5,332 nt of DNA from the NCBI GenBank assembly GCA_900552975.1, contig UWSL01000097.1:1-5332 (forward strand), given 5' to 3'. Shown here one piece after another: positions 1 to 4,808 of the stretch. This stretch comes from an uncultured Mycoplasmatota bacterium (lineage in GTDB: Bacteria; Bacillota_I; Bacilli_A; RF39; UBA660). The position numbers and the translations under genes were made by a program. Numbering within the stretch: position 1 is the stretch's first letter; every line of letters starts with the position of its first letter. The notes beneath the pieces are model-generated. The model did no database searches, was not told where the DNA came from, and saw nothing but the letters and a program-made list of their open reading frames with translations.

Positions 1-19
1 GTGTAGGGAAGTGTTAGTG

Positions 20-805
20 ATGAGCAATACTAAAATTAGCCCTGAGAGGGTTGAGTCATCAAGGAAGATGAATACGCAAAAATTAGGTTCTTTTATTGCT
101 GATAGAAGAGCTAAGAAAATGTGGACACAAGAAGAACTAGCTCAAAAATTAAATGTTAACAAAACCTCTGTGTCTCGTTGGGAATCTGGTAATTTTGCTC
201 CTGATATATTTAAATTGATAAAGTTATCAGAATTATTGGATGTAACTGTATATGATTTGTTGTGTGGAGAAGTAATAGAAGAAGATGGAAATGATCGCAA
301 AAGTGAAGCGGCAGTTAATGGCATTCGTCTGTATTCAAAAGTAATACTTAAAAAATGCTTGATTGTTTTTATGGTGCTTTTGCTTATTATTTCTGTCTCT
401 TTTTTTATAATTAATTCTATTAAGAAATCAAGAAAATGGGATGTTTATAAATTGATTGATAGTTCAAATCAATTTGATTATAGAGGCTATATATTAAAAA
501 ATAATGGAAATATCATAGTTTCGATGAATAATATTATTTATAATGGTAGCGAAATTGGACTTGCCAATGAAATGTCAGTTAAAGATGTTAGTTTTAATTT
601 TTATAACGAAGATAAGATTGTTTATACTTATTATTTAGAAAGTCAAAATCAATTGTTGAGTGAAGTGATTAATCATTATAACTTATTTTTCGAATTAAGA
701 GATCAACATATTGATGATATAAATGATTGTAAATTAATTATTTCTTATACTTTATTAAATGATTATAAAGATAATTGTGTTATAAATTTAAAGTATAAAA
801 AATAG
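20..805 (+). CDS. Membrane-anchored XRE-family one-component regulator (module 1)
   Basis: Predicted transmembrane transcription regulator of 261 aa. Residues about 21-82 form a Cro/CI (XRE) helix-turn-helix with the typical TQEELAQKL...SVSRWESG core followed by LDVTVYDLLCGE. An acidic linker (about 83-105) leads to one hydrophobic span (about 113-132) with lysines on both sides. The remaining 125 or so residues, beginning at KWDVY, form a β-rich-looking domain that must lie outside if the HTH is inside. ATG at 20 is preferred over the upstream in-frame GTG at 11: GGGAAG at 6-11 lies 8 nt before it, and the paralogue at 2252 has the same motif at the same spacing. The gene lies 88 nt upstream of secreted gene 1, with no terminator seen between, so it may be co-transcribed with or control it. 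Ligand and DNA target are unknown. XRE-TM architecture is clear; regulation of the neighbour is inference. Confidence 0.87.
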   Translation: MSNTKISPERVESSRKMNTQKLGSFIADRRAKKMWTQEELAQKLNVNKTSVSRWESGNFAPDIFKLIKLSELLDVTVYDLLCGEVIEEDGNDRKSEAAVNGIRLYSKVILKKCLIVFMVLLLIISVSFFIINSIKKSRKWDVYKLIDSSNQFDYRGYILKNNGNIIVSMNNIIYNGSEIGLANEMSVKDVSFNFYNEDKIVYTYYLESQNQLLSEVINHYNLFFELRDQHIDDINDCKLIISYTLLNDYKDNCVINLKYKK

Positions 806-817
806 GTTGCTTAAATA
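805..817 (+). repeat. Intergenic motif GGTTGCTTAAATA, copy 1
   Basis: This 13-mer begins on the last base of the regulator 1 stop codon and lies 76 nt before the TTG of secreted gene 1. A near-identical GGTTGCGTAAATA occupies the equivalent gap of module 2 (3057-3069), and AGTTGCATAAATA occurs at 3963-3975. Conservation in otherwise diverged spacers suggests a regulatory site, either an operator or a promoter -35 region. Function is inferred. Confidence 0.45.
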
Positions 818-835
818 GTATGTTTGTTGTATAAA
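807..835 (+). promoter_or_regulatory. Candidate promoter for secreted gene 1
   Basis: TTGCTT (807-812) and TATAAA (830-835) are separated by 17 nt, an acceptable σA-type arrangement. The -35-like hexamer falls inside the repeated GTTGCnTAAATA motif, so a regulator bound there could act on this promoter. AT-rich sequence gives such matches by chance, and the equivalent gap of module 2 has no -10 at the same distance, so confidence is modest. Confidence 0.33.
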
Positions 836-877
836 AAGTTTTTAATTATTATTAATTTTTGTTTCATAATATTGCTT

Positions 878-883
878 GTGGAG
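878..883 (+). promoter_or_regulatory. Ribosome binding site deciding the TTG start at 894
   Basis: GTGGAG lies 10 nt before TTG at 894. The in-frame TTG at 876 overlaps this SD and has none of its own, so it is unlikely to be the start. Starting at 894 also yields a normal signal peptide with Lys at position 2. Confidence 0.6.
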
Positions 884-893
884 TGTGATTCAT

Positions 894-1601
894 TTGAAAT
901 GGGTGGTAATGCTTATATTAATATTTTGTCCTTTAACGGTTAAAGGAGTAGAAGAAGTTTCTTCTTCTACAAAGTATTACAAGACTATTAGTTATGTTCC
1001 TAATGATATTGTTAATACAAAAAATGAAAAATTACAGTATACAGCAGAAATAACAGAACAAGAGTATGAAAGTGGAAAAGTAGATGATTTGTCTAGTTTA
1101 GCAGTGATTGAAACTACATATAAAAAAATGGTAGTTACTATATTTAAAAATGGTAATTATTATAGATATCAAAATGTTCTATATTGGACAGCAATTCCAA
1201 AAATAAGAAGTTATGATATTATTGGTATTGGTTTTTATCGTACTTTACAACCTAAAGGTAGTGCGGTATTTTCACAGTATTATTGTTATGCAAAAGATGA
1301 TTGTTATTTGAGTTATGATATTAATAATAGAAGAACGTCTTCAGGAGGGGTAGGGATTAGTTTTAAATTACCTAGTGGAAATTTAACAGAACTAAAACAA
1401 ACAATATATGTTGATATGCAAAAAAATACGGATGCCGAAGTATTAAGACAAGTTATTGTAGGAGATTATGCTCATGCTCAGAATGAGATAAATTTGGTGG
1501 AGGCGCGAAAGTTTGATATGAATTTAGCAGGAATTTATACTTATTCTTATCTTTATGATGATATGGGGATTGCTACTTTGAAATGGGAAGGTTGTTGGTA
1601 A
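894..1601 (+). CDS. Secreted protein of unknown function (module 1)
   Basis: Predicted exported protein of 235 aa; I do not recognise a named family. Residues 1-18 form a signal peptide (Lys2, hydrophobic 4-15, likely cleavage after VKG), giving a mature protein of about 217 aa. It is a clear paralogue of the product at 3128-3880. Shared blocks are TKYYKTI (26-32), a Lys/Tyr-rich stretch with NG-x-YYRY near 86-92, P-K-x-RSYDI (102-109), FSQYYC (126-131), FKLPSG (157-162), GDYAHAQ (190-196), SGIY/AGIY near 212-215, and a terminal W-x-G-x-W. Cys131 and Cys137 form a conserved C-x5-C pair, a likely disulphide loop. Cys234 in the last three residues is not conserved in the paralogue. No catalytic motif, sorting signal or lipobox is visible, so it should be released or held non-covalently. 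It follows membrane regulator 1 and ends in a strong terminator. Confidence 0.85.
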   Translation: MKWVVMLILIFCPLTVKGVEEVSSSTKYYKTISYVPNDIVNTKNEKLQYTAEITEQEYESGKVDDLSSLAVIETTYKKMVVTIFKNGNYYRYQNVLYWTAIPKIRSYDIIGIGFYRTLQPKGSAVFSQYYCYAKDDCYLSYDINNRRTSSGGVGISFKLPSGNLTELKQTIYVDMQKNTDAEVLRQVIVGDYAHAQNEINLVEARKFDMNLAGIYTYSYLYDDMGIATLKWEGCW

Positions 1602-1635
1602 AATAAAAAATTGCCGATAGACAATTTTTTTATTT
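1601..1635. terminator. Bidirectional intrinsic terminator between convergent genes
   Basis: AAAAAATTG (1605-1613) pairs perfectly with CAATTTTTT (1622-1630) around an 8-nt loop, CCGATAGA. With a one-base bulge at 1631 the stem extends through AAAT/ATTT (1601-1604/1632-1635). The arms supply a U-tract in either direction, so the hairpin can end secreted gene 1 and, on the minus strand, the double-HTH gene, whose stop codon lies at 1630-1632. Confidence 0.75.
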
Positions 1636-2067
1636 AGTTTTTCTGTTAAATAGTTTATCAATGGAAAAAGGTTTATATATGTTTATTAATCCTTTTAAAG
1701 TACGAACAGAAATTAAGTATTTACCATTTTCATAGTTTGAATAGGCACCGATAGCGACGTTGATTTTTGATGCAATGTAATCTTGGGTTTTATTATTTAG
1801 TTTTCTTAATTCTTTTAGATTATTGCCGATGGATATTTTATCGATGATGATAGGTTGATATATTTTGTTTTCTTCGGTCAAACCAAAGAGATAATCGAGA
1901 CTAATATTAAAGGAATTAGCATAATTTATTAAGTTTTTCATTGGAATAGTGTCATAGCCATTTTCATAACCACTAATTGTTTTGTTTGATACTCCTAGGA
2001 TTAAAGCGACATCCTTTTCTTTCAACTCTAATTTTTCTCTAGTTTCTTTTAAACGTTTTTCCAACAT
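1630..2067 (-). CDS. Soluble regulator with two tandem XRE HTH domains
   Basis: Small cytoplasmic DNA-binding protein of 145 aa made almost wholly of two XRE-type HTH domains: about 5-61 (KETREKLELKEKDVALILGVSNKTISGYENG, given here only as the region 7-37) and about 82-140. Both recognition-helix ends carry the same S-x-YENG signature (32-37 and 110-115 region), which suggests internal duplication of a Cro/CI unit. No membrane span, protease site or ligand domain is present. ATG at 2067 is chosen over the in-frame GTG at 2076, because that GTG is part of the SD TAGGTGAT. It is transcribed against the two flanking modules: convergent with secreted gene 1 and divergent from membrane regulator 2, with a 184-nt shared spacer to the latter's ATG. 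It is therefore well placed to repress itself and regulator 2. That role is inferred from position only. Confidence 0.86.
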   Translation of the reverse strand: MLEKRLKETREKLELKEKDVALILGVSNKTISGYENGYDTIPMKNLINYANSFNISLDYLFGLTEENKIYQPIIIDKISIGNNLKELRKLNNKTQDYIASKINVAIGAYSNYENGKYLISVRTLKGLINIYKPFSIDKLFNRKTK

Positions 2068-2071
2068 TTTT

Positions 2072-2079
2072 ATCACCTA
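2072..2079 (-). promoter_or_regulatory. Ribosome binding site deciding the ATG at 2067
   Basis: Read on the minus strand, TAGGTGAT precedes ATG 2067-2065 with about 6 nt between the AGGTG core and the start. It contains the alternative GTG (2076-2074), which rules that codon out. The SD is also one arm of ACCT-CT-AGGT (minus strand), a short inverted repeat that could partly mask it. Confidence 0.6.
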
Positions 2080-2090
2080 GAGGTATTATT

Positions 2091-2103
2091 TCATTTAAAA
2101 TGA
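2091..2103. promoter_or_regulatory. Palindrome TCATTT-A-AAATGA, candidate operator
   Basis: Perfect 6-bp arms around one central base, 24-36 nt upstream of the double-HTH start. It can be extended imperfectly by TTAT (2086-2089) and ATAA (2106-2109). It touches the candidate -10 of the minus-strand promoter, the usual place for autorepression by a dimeric XRE protein. The shape and position are seen; binding is inference. Confidence 0.4.
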
Positions 2104-2133
2104 TGATAAAATCGAAAATCTGGGAAATGTGAA
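2103..2133 (-). promoter_or_regulatory. Candidate promoter of the double-HTH gene
   Basis: On the minus strand, TTCACA (plus 2128-2133) and TATCAT (plus 2103-2108) are 19 nt apart, giving a leader of about 30 nt to the ATG at 2067. The spacer is long and the sequence AT-rich, so this is tentative. Confidence 0.28.
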
Positions 2134-2194
2134 AAATATTTTTTTGTTTATTTTTAGGGAATTTTAACATTTTTTTAATTATATATATGAAGTT

Positions 2195-2200
2195 TATAAT
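2195..2200 (+). promoter_or_regulatory. Candidate -10 box (TATAAT) for membrane regulator 2
   Basis: A consensus TATAAT lies 51 nt before the ATG at 2252, inside the divergent spacer. No good -35 sits 16-18 nt upstream, where the sequence is a T-run, so the promoter may be weak or need an activator. T-tracts upstream suggest bent DNA. Confidence 0.4.
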
Positions 2201-2251
2201 GATTTAAAAAGTTTTTTTTGAGATAATTAAGTGGAGTGGGAAGTAGTGTAT

Positions 2252-3034
2252 ATGAAAAAGCAGTGTATAACAAATGAAAATGTTGAAAGATCGAGAAGAA
2301 TGAGTACTGAAAAGCTTGGTCAGTTTATTGCGTCTCTTAGGGTAAAAAAAGATATGACACAATTGCAACTTGCAGAACTTGTTGGCGTAAATAAAGGAAC
2401 TGTTTCTAGATGGGAAAGTGGCAGTTATGCTCCAGATATTTTTCGTTTGATGAAACTTGCTAAAGTTTTAGATGTAACAGTTAATGATTTGCTATGTGGT
2501 GAAATAATTGATGAAAATTCAGATTTAGAAAATGATGAAGCTACATTAAAGGGAATTCAAATGTATACTACTTCTATAAAATATAAATGTATTAAAATTT
2601 TGGGATTTATACTTTTGCTTTTTGTTTTATCTTTAGGTTGCTTTTTGATTATTAAAGAACATAGTAAATGGGATGTTTATGATATTAAAGCTAATTCTAG
2701 TGAGATAAATTGTAATGGTCAATTAGTCTTTAATCGAAATAAAAAGATGTTTTTTCTAAAAGATATTAATTATGTTTCTGAAAATTATGGGACAGATAAA
2801 GAGCCATCTGCTAATGAGGTGACTTTGAAAATTTATTCGGGAACTGAAATGGTCTATAAGACTTCTTTTAAAAGTGACAAAAGTAAAAAAATACATGATT
2901 TTTTTGATTATTTAGATTTGTCATTTGAAAGTAATTTGCTTAAGTTAGATGAAAAATTAATTCTTTCGATTTATTATGAAAATTATAATAGTAAAGAGAA
3001 TGGAAAAATTGATGTATTGTTTTCAGATTTTTAG
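2252..3034 (+). CDS. Membrane-anchored XRE-family one-component regulator (module 2)
   Basis: 260 aa paralogue of the product at 20-805 with the same layout. XRE HTH at about 21-82 (TQLQLAELVGVNKGTVSRWESG core, LDVTVNDLLCGE end), acidic linker, membrane span at about 114-134, KWDVY at 139-143, then an extracytoplasmic domain of about 117 residues. The HTH halves are about 60% identical by eye and the KWDVY boundary falls at the same residue. The outside domains share little beyond KWDVY and the hydrophobic pattern. ATG at 2252 is preferred to GTG at 2231: GGGAAG (2238-2243) sits 8 nt upstream, exactly as in module 1. It precedes secreted gene 2 by 93 nt. By position it probably regulates that gene in response to an external cue; neither the ligand nor the operator is established. 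Confidence 0.87.
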   Translation: MKKQCITNENVERSRRMSTEKLGQFIASLRVKKDMTQLQLAELVGVNKGTVSRWESGSYAPDIFRLMKLAKVLDVTVNDLLCGEIIDENSDLENDEATLKGIQMYTTSIKYKCIKILGFILLLFVLSLGCFLIIKEHSKWDVYDIKANSSEINCNGQLVFNRNKKMFFLKDINYVSENYGTDKEPSANEVTLKIYSGTEMVYKTSFKSDKSKKIHDFFDYLDLSFESNLLKLDEKLILSIYYENYNSKENGKIDVLFSDF

Positions 3035-3038
3035 GTGA

Positions 3039-3069
3039 TGCTTAAACAGCTCCTTTGGTTGCGTAAATA
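3039..3069 (+). repeat. Two related motif copies 21 bp apart (module 2)
   Basis: TGCTTAAACAG (3039-3049) and TGCGTAAATAT (3060-3070) start 21 bp apart, two helical turns. The second is part of GGTTGCGTAAATA (3057-3069), the counterpart of copy 1 at 805-817. The first matches TGCTTAAATAG at 808-818 in 10 of 11 bases and, like it, lies just after the regulator's TAG stop. Likely protein-binding sites or promoter elements for secreted gene 2; role inferred. Confidence 0.42.
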
Positions 3070-3111
3070 TCTCTTTGAATATTACTAAATGTTTTATAAA
3101 CTTTAGGTATG

Positions 3112-3119
3112 AAAGGAGG
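3112..3119 (+). promoter_or_regulatory. Strong SD deciding the TTG start at 3128
   Basis: AAAGGAGG, a near-perfect anti-SD match, lies 8 nt before TTG 3128-3130. No other in-frame start would use it, and the TTG opens a textbook signal peptide. This firmly supports a TTG start here and, by analogy, in the paralogue at 894. Confidence 0.85.
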
Positions 3120-3127
3120 AAATAGTT

Positions 3128-3880
3128 TTGCAAAAGAAAGGATTAAGCTTGATTCTTGCATTATTGTTAGTTGTACCATTTGCTGTTCATGCCAGTGATG
3201 AGGACTTTTATGTTGTTGCATCAGAGACAAAATATTATAAAACTATTCATTATGCTCCTGAGGTTTCAACTTTTAGTGATGATTCTAATGCTTTATATAA
3301 GACAGTAGAAATAAGTAAAGATGAGTATGATGCGGTAAATACAGATGACAATGCTGTAGAACCTTGTGATGCAACAGGTATATCTACAGAATATAAGTAT
3401 ATGGAAACAAGTATTTTAGCTAATGGAAGTCATTATCGTTATAAAAATATTCTTCTTTGGAAAAAATATCCTAAAACAAGAAGTTACGATATAATGTCAA
3501 TTGGTTATCCAAGTAATGTTAAACCATATATGGCAGGAACTTTTAGTCAATATTATTGTATTGCAGGTGGAAGTTGTAAAACAGAAAGTAATGGTTCATT
3601 TTTAAATTTTGATAATGCAATTGGTGTTTCATTTAAGTTGCCTTCTGGAACATTGACATCATTAAAAGAAACTTTATATTTTGATGTTAAGAAAAACACA
3701 AATGCAACTATTACCGCACAATCAGCATCAGGTGATTATGCACACGCCCAAAAAACAACGACACTTACAGAATCCAAAAAATATTCAGCAAGTACTTCTG
3801 GTATTTATTTAGCTTCTTCAGTTAGAAATAAATACGATGAAATTCCAGAAGCGCATGTTTCTTGGAATGGTTCTTGGTAA
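3128..3880 (+). CDS. Secreted protein of unknown function (module 2)
   Basis: Exported protein of 250 aa, paralogous to the product at 894-1601; family not recognised. The signal peptide spans residues 1-22 (Lys3-Lys4, hydrophobic 6-19, cleavage after VHA), leaving about 228 residues. Motifs shared with the paralogue are TKYYKTI (34-40), HYRYKNIL (102-109), YPKTRSYDI (114-122), FSQYYC (139-144), FKLPSG (169-174), DVKKNT (186-191), GDYAHAQ (202-208), SGIYL (224-228) and the final WNGSW. Cys144 and Cys150 repeat the C-x5-C loop. Cys80, in an insertion absent from the paralogue, is unpaired. No enzyme motif or surface anchor is visible. It is probably a soluble extracellular domain acting on, or sensed by, the outside domain of membrane regulator 2 just upstream. 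That partnership is inference from the repeated gene order. Confidence 0.87.
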   Translation: MQKKGLSLILALLLVVPFAVHASDEDFYVVASETKYYKTIHYAPEVSTFSDDSNALYKTVEISKDEYDAVNTDDNAVEPCDATGISTEYKYMETSILANGSHYRYKNILLWKKYPKTRSYDIMSIGYPSNVKPYMAGTFSQYYCIAGGSCKTESNGSFLNFDNAIGVSFKLPSGTLTSLKETLYFDVKKNTNATITAQSASGDYAHAQKTTTLTESKKYSASTSGIYLASSVRNKYDEIPEAHVSWNGSW

Positions 3881-3907
3881 AAAAAATCACTTCGGTGATT
3901 TTTTTTT
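3881..3907 (+). terminator. Intrinsic terminator with UUCG tetraloop
   Basis: AAAAAATCAC (3881-3890) pairs perfectly with GTGATTTTTT (3895-3904) around TTCG, a C(UUCG)G tetraloop of high stability, followed by more T to 3907. It begins directly after the stop of secreted gene 2 and closes module 2. Confidence 0.9.
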
Positions 3908-4025
3908 GCAATTATAACAAATTTCATTGTTGCGTGGTCTGTTGCATAGGACGTTTGAGGCTAGTTGCATAAATAATCATAAAGATTGTTTATATGGTAA
4001 TTGATTTTATTGTGGTAAAAAGATT
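3908..4025. other. Non-coding gap with a G+C-rich pocket
   Basis: Together with the doubtful short frame that follows, about 285 nt separate the terminator from the next recognisable gene. I see no convincing gene, RNA or mobile element in it. Bases 3929-3961 are about 55% G+C (18 of 33 by count), far above the surroundings, and GTTGC begins at 3929, 3941 and 3964. The pocket could be an RNA structure, a decayed gene or a binding region. No long inverted repeat was found. Confidence 0.4.
3963..3975 (+). repeat. Intergenic motif AGTTGCATAAATA, copy 3
   Basis: Third copy of the RGTTGCnTAAATA element found before both secreted genes. It lies about 50 nt before the short frame at 4026, comparable to the 58-76 nt separating the other copies from their TTG starts. 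It could mark a third regulated transcript or the leftover spacer of a lost module. Confidence 0.38.
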
Positions 4026-4190
4026 ATGCTAATGTCATGGGGTAAACAAAGAGGTGATAGGTATAAGTTAAAGACTTTAATTTCAAAGGTGGAAGTATTT
4101 AAAATTATAAAATTATTTAAAGATTTTTTATCTATGTATAGTTCGATAATTTTATACGAAGTTTTGGCGACAGTAAGAATTATAATATAA
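4026..4190 (+). other. Short open frame of 54 codons, in frame with the GH25-like ORF
   Basis: An ATG at 4026 (or 4032) opens a lysine-rich frame with a hydrophobic C-terminal half, ending at TAA 4188-4190, three bases before the next ATG in the same frame. There is no SD before it. AGAGGTGAT (4050-4058), identical to the SD of the gene at 4809, lies inside the frame with no usable start codon following. It resembles no family I know. It may be chance, a small peptide gene, or the decayed front of the following gene. Confidence 0.22.
4181..4186 (+). promoter_or_regulatory. Candidate -10 box (TATAAT) just before the GH25-like ORF
   Basis: A consensus TATAAT would place transcription start at about 4193-4194, on the ATG itself, implying a leaderless message. 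This agrees with the lack of an SD there, but no -35 is found at normal spacing (TTGGCG at 4164-4169 is only 11 nt away). Weak evidence. Confidence 0.25.
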
Positions 4191-4193
4191 AAG

Positions 4194-4730
4194 ATGAAAG
4201 TTGGTGCAAAGGTGAGTAATGATGAAGTTATAATGGAGTTAGGAATTGATGAATTAACAAATGCAGATGTTTATTTTAAGAAAATTACTGATTGTTTAGA
4301 AGTTTGTTATTTGAAAAATCGAGTCGATAAACCACTAGGCTTCTATTGGCATAGTTTTGCTACTGATTTTGAATTAGCTTTTAAAGAAGCAAAAAAAATT
4401 TATAAATACATATTTGGTAAGGAAAAATATCCTTTATATATTGATATAGAAATACCTAATTATTATGGTCAAAAAAAGAAAAGAATACTAAAAGAAGTTA
4501 TCAAAGGATTTTGTACATTTTTTGAAGAGAAAGGATTAATAGCCAATGTTGCTTCTAATACTTTATGGTTTAAAATTTTTGTAACTTATAATAAAAAAGT
4601 AACGAAAAGTTCTTTATTAAAAGAATGGAAAAATCTAAAAGCTTTATATTGCAATTATAATGAATTAGAAGGTGATTATATATTTGATAAAAGGAACAAT
4701 GGTCTTAACAGAAATGAATTATTTATATAA
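4194..4730 (+). CDS. Shortened GH25 lysozyme-like protein, possibly a decaying gene
   Basis: 178 aa resembling the middle of glycoside hydrolase family 25 muramidases, which cleave the MurNAc-GlcNAc bond of peptidoglycan. Family-like stretches in order are: VIMELG (12-17), equivalent to the VIIRAG strand; D-x-YFKK (25-30); GFYWHSFA (49-56) followed by EAKKIYKYI (65-73); YIDIE (82-86), whose Asp84 and Glu86 match the DxE catalytic pair; a helix with KGFCTFFEEKG (104-114); and GLNRNE (170-175), like the closing vDlN. The usual first strand, GxDVS with another catalytic Asp, is missing. The C-terminal third matches poorly, and no signal peptide or wall-binding domain is present. The start at 4194 lacks an SD; GTG 4212 and ATG 4233 are alternatives. 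The frame is open upstream except for TAA at 4188. It is a pseudogene fragment or a repurposed GH25 fold; activity is doubtful. Confidence 0.6.
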   Translation: MKVGAKVSNDEVIMELGIDELTNADVYFKKITDCLEVCYLKNRVDKPLGFYWHSFATDFELAFKEAKKIYKYIFGKEKYPLYIDIEIPNYYGQKKKRILKEVIKGFCTFFEEKGLIANVASNTLWFKIFVTYNKKVTKSSLLKEWKNLKALYCNYNELEGDYIFDKRNNGLNRNELFI

Positions 4731-4768
4731 AAATGGCAAAAAATAAAAAAGAAATACTATTAATCAAG

Positions 4769-4803
4769 TATAATATATAAGTAGAACTTGTATATTAGAG
4801 GTG
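4769..4803 (+). promoter_or_regulatory. Candidate -10 and SD for the 3'-terminal gene
   Basis: TATAAT (4769-4774) lies 34 nt before the ATG and a good SD, AGAGGTG (4797-4803), lies 5 nt before it. No convincing -35 is visible. AAGT-AGA-ACTT (4779-4789), a short inverted repeat near the expected transcription start, could be an operator. The SD is solid, the promoter less so. Confidence 0.5.
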
Positions 4804-4808
4804 ATTAC

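Noticed and set aside
142..324. 60-codon open frame on the minus strand
   Set aside because: It lies wholly antisense to the HTH-coding part of regulator 1, has no SD and gives no family-like sequence.
876..893. TTG at 876 as the start of secreted gene 1
   Set aside because: It overlaps the SD used by TTG 894, has no SD of its own, and would put extra residues before the signal peptide.
2231..2251. GTG at 2231 (and GTG at 11) as regulator starts
   Set aside because: These GTG codons overlap or precede the conserved GGGAAG SD, which has identical 8-nt spacing to the ATGs at 2252 and 20.
3042..3230. 62-codon open frame on the minus strand
   Set aside because: Antisense to the SD, TTG start and signal peptide of secreted gene 2; its His/Gln-rich product is what a reversed signal-peptide region gives.
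4032..4064. Arg-Gly-Asp motif in the short frame, as an adhesion signal
   Set aside because: The frame itself is doubtful, has no signal peptide, and a tripeptide alone means nothing.
4142..4171. A loxP-type recombination site
   Set aside because: Only one arm matches well, the spacer is wrong and no recombinase gene is visible; kept only as a low-interest inverted repeat.
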